A stretch of 64,000 nucleotides of DNA, taken from positions 118,103 to 182,102 of the forward strand of contig NZ_LR734888.1 in the NCBI RefSeq assembly GCF_900010725.2, in the 5' to 3' direction. Shown in pieces: positions 17,431-26,635 of the stretch. The notes below the pieces were generated by a model. It was not told the DNA's origin. It worked only from the letters and a program-made list of their open reading frames with translations, and searched no databases. The stretch is from Planktothrix serta PCC 8927. GTDB lineage: Bacteria > Cyanobacteriota > Cyanobacteriia > Cyanobacteriales > Microcoleaceae. Position 1 is the first letter of the stretch. Each line of letters starts with the position of its first letter. The translations under genes and the position numbers were made by a program.

Positions 17431-17802
17431 AGAATTAATTAATGATCAATCTTTGGGTAGTTTTTTGTTGGTAATGAAACGAACAATAGACTACCCATCC
17501 GTTTATTTAAGTTCAGATTGAAACTTAAAAGCAATCATCAAGATTCAGATTCAAAATGAAGGGGTTTGTTGCTCTTGTTGGACTCCCCATTATCAATAAA
17601 GAACGAATAAAAAACTGGTGATATAGCAGGAAGATATGTTTCCTGTTTAAGTTCAGCAATTCCTCAAAATTTTAGACTTTAGACTTTAGACTAAAGATGA
17701 TTTTGTGTTGCTTTCTCAACTCTTGGCAGAGAAAAGACCCAAACCTCTCGATCATCTAAAACCCAAAACCTAAAGTCTAAAATTATCAGGTTTTAACGGA
17801 TG
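17405..17802. other. Convergent intergenic region between petE and psbV
   Basis: About 400 bp beyond the petE terminator. It holds a three-fold TTTAGAC heptamer (near 17672-17692), with a partly complementary TAAAGTC run near 17772. Otherwise I see no gene or RNA. Confidence 0.5.
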
Positions 17803-18294
17803 TTAGCGGAGGTATTTTCCACCACCCCATTGTTCAGTACGAACTTTGGGTTCTATTAACAGATAGCCAGCCAGATTGTATAAATCATCTTCTGTCAGAT
17901 TCCGCATGACAACGAAAACATCTGAACTCTTGGTGCTGGGATGGGTTTCAGAAATTTCCTCCAACCCATCATAGGTTGTGGGATTTTTCATAAAGTCAAT
18001 CAGAGCCTCAATATTATCGCGGGAGGGAGACGCACCTGCTAAGGTTGCAGGACTGAGGTTAATGTCAGGATTCGTTTTTGTCATCCCTAAAGCGTGGCAT
18101 GAAGCACAAGCCTTATTGAATAAGCTTTTGCCTTTTTGAATTTCTCTTTCACTCAGGACAACGGTTTCCCCTTGTTCATTCAGAGGTAAAGTCCGAAGTT
18201 CTTTGGTCAATTCTACCGCATTGGCATTATTGACAAATAGTTGAAAGGTGAAGAATACAGTGGCTACTGCCAGCCAAAAGTATCTTTTTAGCAT
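17803..18294 (-). CDS. psbV: Photosystem II cytochrome c550
   Basis: 163 residues. The signal peptide ends near ANA-VELTKELR (about residue 26). The haem site is C63-A-S-C66-H67, and the C-terminal part has the PsbV pattern THPSTKSSDVFVVMRNLTE and a late GGGKYLR end. PsbV is a lumenal extrinsic subunit that stabilises the oxygen-evolving manganese cluster. It is transcribed alone on the minus strand and is convergent with petE, another lumenal electron-transfer protein. Confidence 0.95.
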   Translation of the reverse strand: MLKRYFWLAVATVFFTFQLFVNNANAVELTKELRTLPLNEQGETVVLSEREIQKGKSLFNKACASCHALGMTKTNPDINLSPATLAGASPSRDNIEALIDFMKNPTTYDGLEEISETHPSTKSSDVFVVMRNLTEDDLYNLAGYLLIEPKVRTEQWGGGKYLR

Positions 18295-18514
18295 GGTTCT
18301 CCTTATAGCTAAGTAATTATTGAAGGCTCAATCCAGTTTTGGCTTTATCCGCAAGCAGAAGTCAGTTCAGTTTCGGTTCAAGTGTTCAATGTACCTGATC
18401 CCGGTCATTGGCTGATCGTTACTTGTCAATCGTCTATTGTTATTTACCATTTTTGACCGTCCGCGAAATATAATTTCACAGATTCTTGCTTCAATGCCTT
18501 TAAACTCAAAAGGG

Positions 18515-18718
18515 TTAAGGTTCATCGAACTCGTTGGACTCTGGGGACTGGCGTTCAGCAATGATGTAGGACATCAAGGCTTTAGCATCCTCAAGAGCCA
18601 AACGGGTTTGAGAATGTTGATAAGCAATTCCCAACTGATCGCACAGTTTGAGTACAGTCTCAACGGGGAGATTGTAGTCCTCTGCTATTTCTGTAATGGA
18701 CAGATCGGCAAAACCCAT
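18515..18718 (-). CDS. Small protein with IF-2 N-terminal-like helix-turn-helix
   Basis: 67 residues. LSITEIAEDYNLPVETVLKLCDQLGIAY resembles the small N-terminal domain found in IF-2 and some aminoacyl-tRNA synthetases. ALEDAKALMSYIIAER continues as a helix, and the tail is acidic. Similar stand-alone proteins occur near photosynthesis genes in cyanobacteria, often annotated as translation factor-related; a function is not established. It is minus strand, between psbV and accD. Confidence 0.7.
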   Translation of the reverse strand: MGFADLSITEIAEDYNLPVETVLKLCDQLGIAYQHSQTRLALEDAKALMSYIIAERQSPESNEFDEP

Positions 18719-18794
18719 GAGTCTAGTTGCTGACAGGTCTTGATCAAAAATTATAGGAACGTTTGGTATCTCTGAAAACAGCTAATTTTCTTTC

Positions 18795-18832
18795 TGGGGT
18801 AACAGGTAACAGGTAACAGGTAACAGACAAGA
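18795..18832. repeat. GGTAACA heptamer array
   Basis: Four or so tandem GGTAACA units downstream of accD, one of several heptanucleotide arrays in this window. Confidence 0.7.
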
Positions 18833-18848
18833 TGCCTGTTCCACTTTC

Positions 18849-19811
18849 TTAGACAGACTTTGACGGTGAGACTTCATGGTTTAGGTCTACTTCGGGATGG
18901 GGGGAAGTTAAGGATTTAACTTCTGGACAATGGGAAAAAGGACTGGAATTTTGGGGGGGACGATGGAGGCGAATCAGTTGCGCTAAGGTTTTCTTAAGTT
19001 GGGTACGCGCAATAATCGCATCGACAAACCCATAGCTTAATAAGTATTCTGAGGTTTGGAAGTCATCGGGTAACTTTTCCCGGAGGGTTTGTTCGATGAC
19101 CCGTCTGCCCGCAAAACCAATCGTCGCTTTCGGTTCGGCTAAAATCATATCCCCTAACATGGCAAAACTCGCCGTCACCCCTCCGGTGGTGGGATGGGTG
19201 AGAACGGGAATATACAGGAGTCGGGCTTTTTGATGCCGTTGCAAAGCGGCGGAAATTTTCGCCATCTGCATCAGGCTCAACATTCCTTCCTGCATTCTCG
19301 CGCCTCCCGATGCACAAATAATGATCACCGGATAGCGTTCTTGTGTACCGTGTTCAATTAATCGGGTGAGTTTTTCCCCGACCACAGAGCCCATGCTTCC
19401 GCCCATAAACCGGAAGTCCATGACACCGAGGGCAACGGTTTCTCCATCGAGTAACCCGACTCCCGTTTGTACCGCATCGGATAACCCGGTTTTTTCCCGC
19501 GTTTCCCGCAGTCGATCACTGTAGGATTTGCGATCGCGGAATTTGAGCGGATCAACGGCACACATTTCGGCATCTAGGGGCATCCAGGTATTGGGATCAA
19601 TGAGTTGCTGAATACGCTCATCACTATGTACCTGGAAATGATGACCACATTCCAAACAAACCATGTTATTAGCTTGTAGGTCTTTGGCATAAGTTAAAGC
19701 ATTACAGTGTTCGCACTTCACCCATAACCCATCAGCAATTTCACGTTCCTGGGGTTCAGGACTGCTGGGTAATGATTTGCGCCGATTTGCGAACCAATCA
19801 AATAGAGACAT
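18849..19811 (-). CDS. accD: Acetyl-CoA carboxylase carboxyltransferase beta subunit
   Basis: 320 residues, normal length. An N-terminal zinc finger C-x2-C-x15-C-x2-C is seen in [12 protein letters not shown] and [10 protein letters not shown]. The crotonase-like core has [32 protein letters not shown] and [12 protein letters not shown]. With AccA it transfers the carboxyl group from biotin to acetyl-CoA, giving malonyl-CoA for fatty acid synthesis (see fabF and acpP at 26-28 kb). The Ser/Pro-rich tail of about 35 residues is lineage-specific. Confidence 0.97.
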   Translation of the reverse strand: MSLFDWFANRRKSLPSSPEPQEREIADGLWVKCEHCNALTYAKDLQANNMVCLECGHHFQVHSDERIQQLIDPNTWMPLDAEMCAVDPLKFRDRKSYSDRLRETREKTGLSDAVQTGVGLLDGETVALGVMDFRFMGGSMGSVVGEKLTRLIEHGTQERYPVIIICASGGARMQEGMLSLMQMAKISAALQRHQKARLLYIPVLTHPTTGGVTASFAMLGDMILAEPKATIGFAGRRVIEQTLREKLPDDFQTSEYLLSYGFVDAIIARTQLKKTLAQLIRLHRPPQNSSPFSHCPEVKSLTSPHPEVDLNHEVSPSKSV

Positions 19812-19960
19812 TAAAGATTGTTTTGACCTTTCAGTTTTTAATTTAAAAAATGAGGCATTTGGAAATTTGGGGAATTCCCGTTAGCCCCAGGATTGAATTT
19901 TAAATCTATACCATAATAGAACGATCTACATCAGATCAATCACGTTATCGAAAATTTGGG

Positions 19961-20311
19961 TAAAAACCCCGTCCTTTGAGGACGGCTTTATATTTTGTTT
20001 GTGTGGTAAACTTGAATCGCCGAAAAGCGAAAACCAAGCAGTAGGCAATCCACCTTGAAAACTCAAGTTAGGGGGTTCTGTACAGAAATGCTTGTACAGG
20101 TAAAAACTTTAAGCAACAAGTACAAAAAGCTTTTGCTGACACCGTACCGATGGACTATCGGGATCGGATTTTCTGAAAGGGGAATAAAAGTCTGTGGACT
20201 CTGTGTAAGACGGTACATGGTTTTTAACTGTGGTATGCAACGGTGGATGAAGCAGAAACTTAAATCGTGAGGTTTGGGAATCCACTCGCCTTTAGGCAGT
20301 GGAGGATGTCA
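19961..20311 (+). mobile_element. Non-autonomous IS200/IS605-type element (ends only, no transposase)
   Basis: About 350 bp with a left-end hairpin CGTCCTTTGAGGACG (19970-19984) and a right-end hairpin CCACT-CGCC-ttta-GGC-AGTGG (20282-20302) followed by the terminal GGATGTCA. Such subterminal hairpins without inverted repeats are the hallmark of IS200/IS605 ends, and the right end resembles a TnpB guide-RNA scaffold. No tnpA or tnpB frame remains between. The last TCA of the element supplies the stop codon of the gene at 20309-20530. Left boundary approximate. Confidence 0.5.
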
Positions 20312-20530
20312 ATCCACAGATTCTAATTCTTCATCAATCGGACTTAATAACAGTAACGCTGTCCATTGATGGGCTAGGGGAACTTGCAACCCCACAGGGC
20401 TCCCCATTCCCAAGGAAGAACACACCCCCAAGTCAATCATCCGCGTGGGAATATCCTGCGCTTCTAACACCTGCTGCATCAATTCAGCTTCCCATCGCAG
20501 GGCTGTTGTTTTAATCGTAATCCAAGACAT
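20309..20530 (-). CDS. DUF2007-like small protein
   Basis: 73 residues: WITIKTTALRWEAELMQQVL, then EAQDIPTRMIDLG and VPLAHQWTALLLLS. The pattern of an N-terminal strand, a helix that scans a substrate-like loop, and a C-terminal strand fits the putative signal-transducing DUF2007 family. Function unknown. Its stop codon coincides with the end of the adjacent IS-derived element, so the original C-terminus may have been altered. Confidence 0.65.
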   Translation of the reverse strand: MSWITIKTTALRWEAELMQQVLEAQDIPTRMIDLGVCSSLGMGSPVGLQVPLAHQWTALLLLSPIDEELESVD

Positions 20531-20614
20531 AGAAATTTGTTGGCGGTTGGCTGTTGACTGTTGAGTGTTGAGTGTTAGCGAGCGAGGACGCTCGCGCTGC
20601 TTCCCCTGCTTGCT

Positions 20615-21430
20615 TCATAGAGGAAAAAATAGACTGAGGTAGGCTGATAATAGGGTTTGTCCCCAAAGGGCGGTGATAGCGGTAGCTAGGGCGAGGAAGG
20701 GGCCGAAGGGGATGGGTTGACGGCGATTTATTAATTGGAGTGCGATCGCTCCTCCTCCGACAATAGCCCCTAACCCACAGGCGATAAATCCAGCCACCAG
20801 TAAATATTTCCAGCCTAACCAAGCACCCATCATGGCGGCGAGTTTACTATCTCCGGCCCCCATTGCGGTTTGACCCATAATTAGGGTTCCTGCAAAGGAA
20901 ATCATATCAAATAGCCATAACCCTAGAACAGCCCCAAAAACTCCCACCATTAAGCCATTACTCAGGGGTGAGGATACTTTTAACCCTTGGGTTAGTTGAA
21001 ATCCTAGGCCTAATATTAACCCGGACTGGGTGAGAACATTAGGCAGGGTATAGGTATCTAAATCAATTAAGGATAGGGCGATTAACCAACTGAATAACAC
21101 CCAATAGCCCAAGGTTTGGGTGAAGTTTGGGGAGATTAAAAATATCAATAAAAATAAGAGTCCTGTGGCGGCTTCGACAAGGGGATAGCGGATAGAAATC
21201 GGGGTATGGCAATGTTTACAGCGTCCCTGAAGCCACAACCAACCGAACACGGGAATATTTTCTGAGGGACTTAACCGCGTTAAACATCGAGGACAGCGAG
21301 AGGGAGGATGCAGGATGGATAACCGGGCGGGAATTCGATAAATCACCACGTTGAGAAAACTGCCGATAGACGCTCCAAACGCAAATACAATCAAATAGGC
21401 AGGTAAATTCAGTAAAATATCCATGTTCAA
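20615..21430 (-). CDS. pilD: Prepilin leader peptidase / N-methyltransferase (A24 family)
   Basis: 271 residues, polytopic membrane protein. The cytoplasmic zinc-binding loop C-x2-C ... C-x2-C is visible in SRCPRCLTRL and GRCKHCHTP. The two aspartates of the aspartic peptidase site are in SLIDLDTYTLPN and in GAGDSKLAAMMGAWLG (G-x-G-D-x-K). The enzyme cleaves and N-methylates type IV pilins, feeding the PilM/PilN system seen at the window start. A heptamer array (TTGAGTG type) lies just downstream near 20555. Confidence 0.95.
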   Translation of the reverse strand: MNMDILLNLPAYLIVFAFGASIGSFLNVVIYRIPARLSILHPPSRCPRCLTRLSPSENIPVFGWLWLQGRCKHCHTPISIRYPLVEAATGLLFLLIFLISPNFTQTLGYWVLFSWLIALSLIDLDTYTLPNVLTQSGLILGLGFQLTQGLKVSSPLSNGLMVGVFGAVLGLWLFDMISFAGTLIMGQTAMGAGDSKLAAMMGAWLGWKYLLVAGFIACGLGAIVGGGAIALQLINRRQPIPFGPFLALATAITALWGQTLLSAYLSLFFPL

Positions 21431-21466
21431 TGCTAACTATTAAAATGGGAGCTAAAACCATTCACC

Positions 21467-21631
21467 AGAAACCCGGTTTCTGAAAGGGTCTTGATTAAAC
21501 ACCGAAAGCTTTGTATAGAAACCGGGTTTCTGAAAGGGTCTTGATTAAACGCCGAAAGCTTTATATAGAAACCCGGTTTCTGAAAGGGTCTTGATTAAAC
21601 GCCGAAAGCTTTATATAGAAACCGGGTTTCT
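21467..21631. repeat. Tandem 50-bp repeat, three units plus a terminal half-site
   Basis: Units start at 21467, 21517 and 21567, with the last palindrome at 21617. Each begins with AGAAACCSGGTTTCT and continues with TGAAAGGGTCTTGATTAAAC and a short CCGAAAGCTT part. The centre base of the palindrome alternates C, G, C, G between successive units. Single copies of the same palindrome occur at 48060, 48112 and near 52862. Confidence 0.9.
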
Positions 21632-21646
21632 AAGAGTCTCTGGGAT

Positions 21647-21910
21647 CTAAAATAAATCGGCTTCAATGCGTTCAAAAGGGATAAAATATTCCCCAGGTAG
21701 CAAAATCGGTTGACCCGAAAATAATAAGCAACTGCGATAATTACTGGGGTTGATCGCCACTCCCAAAGGCCGACGCATTCGTTGAGCATGGACTTCTACA
21801 TAGGCATAATAGAGATGTTTAGCCACCCTGATTAAGTCCGCGTCAAGCTGATAGGGAGGCATTGGAGGGTCAAGGAAGGATTCAGTTTCGAGTTGTAAGG
21901 CTTGTACCAC
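21647..21910 (-). CDS. Conserved hypothetical protein
   Basis: 87 residues from a GTG at 21910. It is soluble, with DADLIRVAKHLYYAYVEVHA as a probable helix and GVAINPSNYRSCLLFSGQPI as a beta part. The look is of a conserved cyanobacterial protein, but I know no function. It abuts the 50-bp tandem repeats and is divergent from the HAD gene. Confidence 0.6.
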   Translation of the reverse strand: MVQALQLETESFLDPPMPPYQLDADLIRVAKHLYYAYVEVHAQRMRRPLGVAINPSNYRSCLLFSGQPILLPGEYFIPFERIEADLF

Positions 21911-22007
21911 GATCGATCCTCAATTACAAATTTTAGAGGAATAAAACAACGTTGATTTAATATAAGTTGAGTTAATTCTGAAATTGTCAATTTCAAATTA
22001 AAATTTT

Positions 22008-22796
22008 ATGATAAACGATAAACCGACTTTACTGGCACTAGATTTTGACGGGGTTGTTTGTGATGGACTGTTGGAATATTTTGAAACCGCATGGCGCAGC
22101 TATTGTCAACTGTGGTCGCCTCCTGAGACTGTTTCACCCGAAGTATTAGCCCCGATTTTCTATCGAACTCGCCCTGTGATTGAAATTGGTTGGGAAATGC
22201 CGATTTTAATTCGAGCTTTGGTTTTGGGGATTTCGGAAACGGATATTTTACAGAATTGGTCAACAATTGCTCACAATATTGTCACGGAAGAACAATTAAA
22301 AGCGGAGGTGATGGGCCCTAATTTGGATGGGGTTCGAGATCAATGGATTAATAATGATTTGTCTGGTTGGTTAGGATTACATCGGTTTTATCCGGGTGTG
22401 ATTGAACGAATTAAACCTCTAATTGAACAGTCTTTTCCTGTTTATATTATTACTACAAAGGAGGAGCGATTTGTGCGATCGCTTCTCCAACAACAAGGGG
22501 TTACAATTCCCGAAGGCCGAATTTTTGGCAAAGGTTATAAACGTCCGAAAGCCCAGATTTTACGCGAATTATTAACAACAATTGAACCGACTCCGAATAT
22601 TTGGTTTATTGAAGATCGCTTACAAACGTTATTATCGGTGCAACAACAACCGGATTTAAACTCAGTACAATTATTTTTAGCAGATTGGGGCTATAATCTC
22701 CAAAAAGAACGAGATTTAACGTTAGAATATCCTAGAATTCATTTATTATCCCTGTCTCAATTTAGCCAGGAATTTTCAGATTGGTTAAATCGTTAA
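22008..22796 (+). CDS. HAD-superfamily hydrolase
   Basis: 262 residues. Motif I is LALDFDGVVCDG at residues 9-20, with D14 and D16 as nucleophile and acid. Motif II is YIITTKEERF, and the acidic motif IV is FIEDRLQTLL. A long helical cap lies between motifs I and II. This gives a C1-capped HAD phosphatase; the substrate cannot be read. No operon partner. Confidence 0.8.
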   Translation: MINDKPTLLALDFDGVVCDGLLEYFETAWRSYCQLWSPPETVSPEVLAPIFYRTRPVIEIGWEMPILIRALVLGISETDILQNWSTIAHNIVTEEQLKAEVMGPNLDGVRDQWINNDLSGWLGLHRFYPGVIERIKPLIEQSFPVYIITTKEERFVRSLLQQQGVTIPEGRIFGKGYKRPKAQILRELLTTIEPTPNIWFIEDRLQTLLSVQQQPDLNSVQLFLADWGYNLQKERDLTLEYPRIHLLSLSQFSQEFSDWLNR

Positions 22797-22826
22797 GCTT
22801 AAGCCCTGAAATTGCATTACCGATTT

Positions 22827-25115
22827 CTACCCCACAACCCGATAAACAAAATTCAATGTTGCCCAACGATTAATATCGAGGGCTAAATCATCAGTAACAA
22901 TGCCCATTTTATCTAATATGGGTTGACTGCCTAGACTCAAATCTTGTAAAATTGAATCGGCAAGATCCAAAGGATTAGAGACTAAGTTAAACTTTAATAT
23001 TCCCTCGTTTTTCTTGACATTTTTATCTAAATTTGTTAAAGTTGTTATGAAAGGATTTTGACTTAAAATAACGTGAGTTTCTGCTAATCCTGCTGGCCCT
23101 TTTACCAGTTCTCCAATAATTTCCGTTGAAGAATTTCCACTGTAAATAGTAGCTGGGGGTAAACTGAGGGATTTTCCGGCTGCAATTTCTTGTTGCTGAG
23201 GATCAAAAACCGAATTAAAAATATAAGTTTGTCCTTCACTATTGCAATAAAATAGAAGAAAATAAACCGGAAAATCTCCCTGATTTTGCAGTTGATATTG
23301 TAACCGACTTCCCACAGCAACCGTGACAATTCCTATAGTTTCTGAAGCTGAAATAATAGATTGATTTGAACTCGATTTAGAATTAACAGTTTGAGTGTTT
23401 TCTCGATTAACTTGATTGAGAATTCCCTGGGTTTCTCGTTTGATTAAGACTTGAGACTGGGGGGCTAATAAATTTAAACTTGCTTTGACTTTTAATTGCG
23501 AAGAACGTTCGTTTTCTGTTAATCGTAATAACTTAATAGCTAAACGAGTTTTGAGTTGGGGAATTAACCGATGTACCGCCATTTTTACCGCTTCTCCTCC
23601 TTCGCCAACGGTATCGGGAAGTAATACTGAACCCTTGGAAAATAACCCATATCGTCCTTCAAATAAAGGAGATAAGGGTGCGTTTAACGCTTGAGCAATA
23701 GTGGTATCAGTAACACGACTGAGTAAATAATCCGCAGGTTGATCACTGGCTACAATTGTCATCCGAGAAAACCCCGAAAAAGCACTGGTAGCATCAACTC
23801 GTTCAATGCGATTTAATTTAGGGTCTAAGGCAATTTTTAAATTAATTTGTCGGGGTAAAATCCGAATCACTTCTTGTAACTGTTGCCCGGTTTGTAACTC
23901 GAAAGATGATGTTAAATCACTGGTTTTGATTTGCGCTTTGGCATTTAATCCCGTGCGGGAACGCAGTTGTAAATAGACAGGATTTTCTAAAGTATTAGAC
24001 TCTGGTATAATCGTTAATATACTATTTAAACTATAGGAATCCAAGACAAAAGTAGGAAGCCCCGTTAATAAAATTTTGGCGGTTTTTCCATTTTCTTCAA
24101 CGCCAGTAATTACACCATCAACGGGATGAAAGTTAACCCCTAAATTCCCCAAAGAAAATTCCCGTTCAGTTTTAACATTAGACCCCGTTAACGTGCGTCG
24201 TAGTTGGGGTTGTTGACAGGGCCCAACAATTTGTTCAACTTCCCCAGCCACTCGGCTAATTTGGGCGGGTAAGTTATCAGTTGAACTTGCCCCCCAGAGA
24301 GTTTGAGTTAAAGTATAGGTAAACAATCCTGCATTAAATCCATCCCAGCGACCTTCTGTTGCAACTTGGGAAGGTTTAGATGCGGCTAAAACTAATCCCG
24401 GTAATTGCCCCGGTTTTCGTTGTTCTAATTCTTCACGCGAAAGGCTTAAATGGGATAATAATTGATTTTGTAAATCCAGTTCTGCGGGGTTGACTTCAAC
24501 GGTTGTTGGACGGTCAACTGCGCGAATTTTGAGAGTCCCTTGTTGATGATCACCCGGATAAATAAAACTTGTATCTAAAACGGTAATGACATCAGAAGTT
24601 GAAAGCGATCGCAATAACAACCATAACGTATCTTCTAAAATATCATTAACAGCTTCCTGTTCTGATAACGCGACATCAACAGGAAGGTAAGAATATTGAA
24701 TTTGAGGTTGACTAGAAACCGAGTTATAACGGGGAATACAACTGCCATAACCACTAAAATGAAACAGCACTAAATCCCCCATTTGAGCTTGTTCAATTAA
24801 ATGGGAAATAAATGTAGATTCAATCTGATTTCGAGTGGCTTCTTCGTTGGTTAACGTGACAATATCATCGGGTTGAAACCCAAATTTATAGATTAATAAA
24901 TTCCGTTGCAATTCCACATCCGTTAAACATCCTTGCAACGGTTCTTCAATCCGATTAACTGTTGGATATTGATTAATTCCTACCAATAGGGCTAACTTCC
25001 GTCGGGTTGGCTGTGCCAAGGCTTGATATGAACGATAATACAATCTTTCATGAATCCCCAGCATCGCCAGCAGCAAGCCAGCCTGTTGTAAAAATTCCCG
25101 TCGTTTTAATCCCAT
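22827..25115 (-). CDS. Secreted caspase-fold protein (pseudo-orthocaspase, Tyr/Ser in place of His/Cys)
   Basis: The ATG at 25115 gives 762 residues; a TTG six bases upstream is less likely. A Tat-type signal starts KRREFLQQAG. The p20 caspase-like domain spans about residues 38-280 with ALLVGINQYP. The catalytic His site reads FHFSGYGS, with Tyr for His, and the Cys site reads LDTSFIYPGD, with Ser for Cys. The rest is a large beta-rich region ending in a DUF4384-like part (VGSRLQYQLQNQGDFPVYFL). Such YS pseudo-orthocaspases are known from cyanobacteria; they are presumed non-proteolytic and may bind partners in the periplasm. Confidence 0.85.
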   Translation of the reverse strand: MGLKRREFLQQAGLLLAMLGIHERLYYRSYQALAQPTRRKLALLVGINQYPTVNRIEEPLQGCLTDVELQRNLLIYKFGFQPDDIVTLTNEEATRNQIESTFISHLIEQAQMGDLVLFHFSGYGSCIPRYNSVSSQPQIQYSYLPVDVALSEQEAVNDILEDTLWLLLRSLSTSDVITVLDTSFIYPGDHQQGTLKIRAVDRPTTVEVNPAELDLQNQLLSHLSLSREELEQRKPGQLPGLVLAASKPSQVATEGRWDGFNAGLFTYTLTQTLWGASSTDNLPAQISRVAGEVEQIVGPCQQPQLRRTLTGSNVKTEREFSLGNLGVNFHPVDGVITGVEENGKTAKILLTGLPTFVLDSYSLNSILTIIPESNTLENPVYLQLRSRTGLNAKAQIKTSDLTSSFELQTGQQLQEVIRILPRQINLKIALDPKLNRIERVDATSAFSGFSRMTIVASDQPADYLLSRVTDTTIAQALNAPLSPLFEGRYGLFSKGSVLLPDTVGEGGEAVKMAVHRLIPQLKTRLAIKLLRLTENERSSQLKVKASLNLLAPQSQVLIKRETQGILNQVNRENTQTVNSKSSSNQSIISASETIGIVTVAVGSRLQYQLQNQGDFPVYFLLFYCNSEGQTYIFNSVFDPQQQEIAAGKSLSLPPATIYSGNSSTEIIGELVKGPAGLAETHVILSQNPFITTLTNLDKNVKKNEGILKFNLVSNPLDLADSILQDLSLGSQPILDKMGIVTDDLALDINRWATLNFVYRVVG

Positions 25116-25128
25116 TACCAAAAATCAG

Positions 25129-25292
25129 TTATCAGTTATCAGTTATCAGTCATCAGTCATCAGTTATCAGTTTAGAAGGGCATCTCCCCTCTTGGGGTGA
25201 ATTGAATTTCAAGCCATTTAGAAAACTAATTTAGACTTGCTATATTAACTCTAAAACTAATAACTGATTACTGATAACTGATTACTGATTAT
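25129..25292. repeat. Inverted heptamer arrays (TATCAGT / ACTGATA)
   Basis: A run of TATCAGT/CATCAGT heptamers at about 25129-25170 faces a run of ACTGATA/ACTGATT heptamers at about 25258-25291, with about 85 bp between. The arms can pair. They fill the gap between the caspase-fold gene and sat. Confidence 0.8.
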
Positions 25293-26454
25293 TCGTTTTC
25301 ATGGCTTTAATTAGTTCATTAGCAACTTCGGGTCGGGAAAATTGCGGGGGGGGTAATTCTCCCCGACGCAGTAATTCTCGCACCTTAGTTCCCGATAAAT
25401 GAATTCGCTGTTCTGGGGTGCTAGGACTGGTTTTGCTAGTAGCCATGCCTTCTGTCACCGTACAATAAAAAGCGTGTTCAAACATCATCGGCAGTATGCC
25501 TAATTCCCCAGGTTCAAACTCATCGAAAATATATTGAGCATCATAAGTGCCATAATAATCGCCCACCCCGGCATGATCTCGACCGACAATAAAGTGAGTA
25601 CAGCCATAATTTTTCCGCACAATAGCATGAAAAATCGCTTCACGGGGGCCTGCATAACGCATCGCAGCCGGATTAATCGCTAAAATCACCCGTTGTTTAG
25701 GATAGTAATGATCAATCAAAATTTCATAGCAGCGCATCCGTACATCTGCCGGAATATCATCGGATTTTGTTGCTCCCACTAAAGGATGCAAAAATAATCC
25801 ATCAACGGTTTCTAACGCACATTTTTGAATATATTCATGGGCTCGATGGATAGGATTTCGAGTTTGAAATCCGACAATCGTTTTCCATCCTTTTTCTCGA
25901 AACATCGCCCGTGATTCTGCGGGGTCAATTTGATATTTTGGGAAATAGGGATGGGCTTGACGCTCTAATAACCAAACCGGGCCAGCAAGATTCACACCCC
26001 CTTGATCATAAACGACTTTCACCCCTGGATGTTTTTCGTCTGTGGTGCGATAAACGTTGAGAGCTTCTTTTTCCTTATCGTAGGTATATTTTTGGGTGAG
26101 TTCCAAAACACCCACAAATTCACCCGTTGGGGAATCTAAACGCACTAAACCCACTTTGAGGTTTGAGGCTACCTCTTCAGACACAGACAAAGTAATCGGA
26201 ATTGACCAAGGTAAACCATTGCTGAGGTGCATTTGGTCAACAACGGTTTTATAGTCCGCCTGTTCCATAAACCCAGTTAAGGGGCTAAAACCGCCAATGG
26301 CAATTAATTCTAAATCAGAGAGCGAGCGCTCATCCAACTGAACTCTGGGTAAATGTTCCCTTTTGTCCAAAAATTCCTGCCGTTGGTCAGGGGTGGCAAT
26401 GCGATTAATCAGATGTCCACCATGGGGAGCAATAGCGTCAAGATGATGACTCAA
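25282..26454 (-). CDS. sat: Sulfate adenylyltransferase (ATP sulfurylase)
   Basis: 390 residues. The start is a TTG at 26454, supported by AGAGGT five bases upstream and by the family start [12 protein letters not shown]. The ATP site shows [15 protein letters not shown] (HxxH) and [12 protein letters not shown]. It activates sulfate to adenosine 5'-phosphosulfate in assimilatory sulfate reduction. Monocistronic, with a heptamer repeat downstream. Confidence 0.96.
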   Translation of the reverse strand: MSHHLDAIAPHGGHLINRIATPDQRQEFLDKREHLPRVQLDERSLSDLELIAIGGFSPLTGFMEQADYKTVVDQMHLSNGLPWSIPITLSVSEEVASNLKVGLVRLDSPTGEFVGVLELTQKYTYDKEKEALNVYRTTDEKHPGVKVVYDQGGVNLAGPVWLLERQAHPYFPKYQIDPAESRAMFREKGWKTIVGFQTRNPIHRAHEYIQKCALETVDGLFLHPLVGATKSDDIPADVRMRCYEILIDHYYPKQRVILAINPAAMRYAGPREAIFHAIVRKNYGCTHFIVGRDHAGVGDYYGTYDAQYIFDEFEPGELGILPMMFEHAFYCTVTEGMATSKTSPSTPEQRIHLSGTKVRELLRRGELPPPQFSRPEVANELIKAMKTNNQ

Positions 26455-26594
26455 GGATACCTCTCTAGGTTGACTACAAAGACAACAATTATTAAATTTT
26501 CTTGATTTTTCTATCCTACCCTGTTACGCGAGTACAGAATAGCTTAATAACTGCAACAGCCACTCCATCAACAAGTTGATCAAGTGGCTATTTT

Positions 26595-26635
26595 CCCAAT
26601 GTAGAGACGCGCCATGGCACGCCTCTACATTGGGG
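26595..26635. terminator. Long palindrome downstream of fabF (dispersed GTAGAGACG family)
   Basis: CCCAATGTAGAGACG-CGCCATGGCA-CGcCTCTACATTGGG is a long near-perfect hairpin starting at the fabF stop. It likely acts as a stem-loop terminator or mRNA 3' end stabiliser, and is of a type repeated in cyanobacterial intergenic regions. Confidence 0.6.

Noticed and set aside
20055..20270. 71-codon open frame inside the IS-derived element
   Set aside because: It has no similarity to TnpA or TnpB motifs and seems to be chance.
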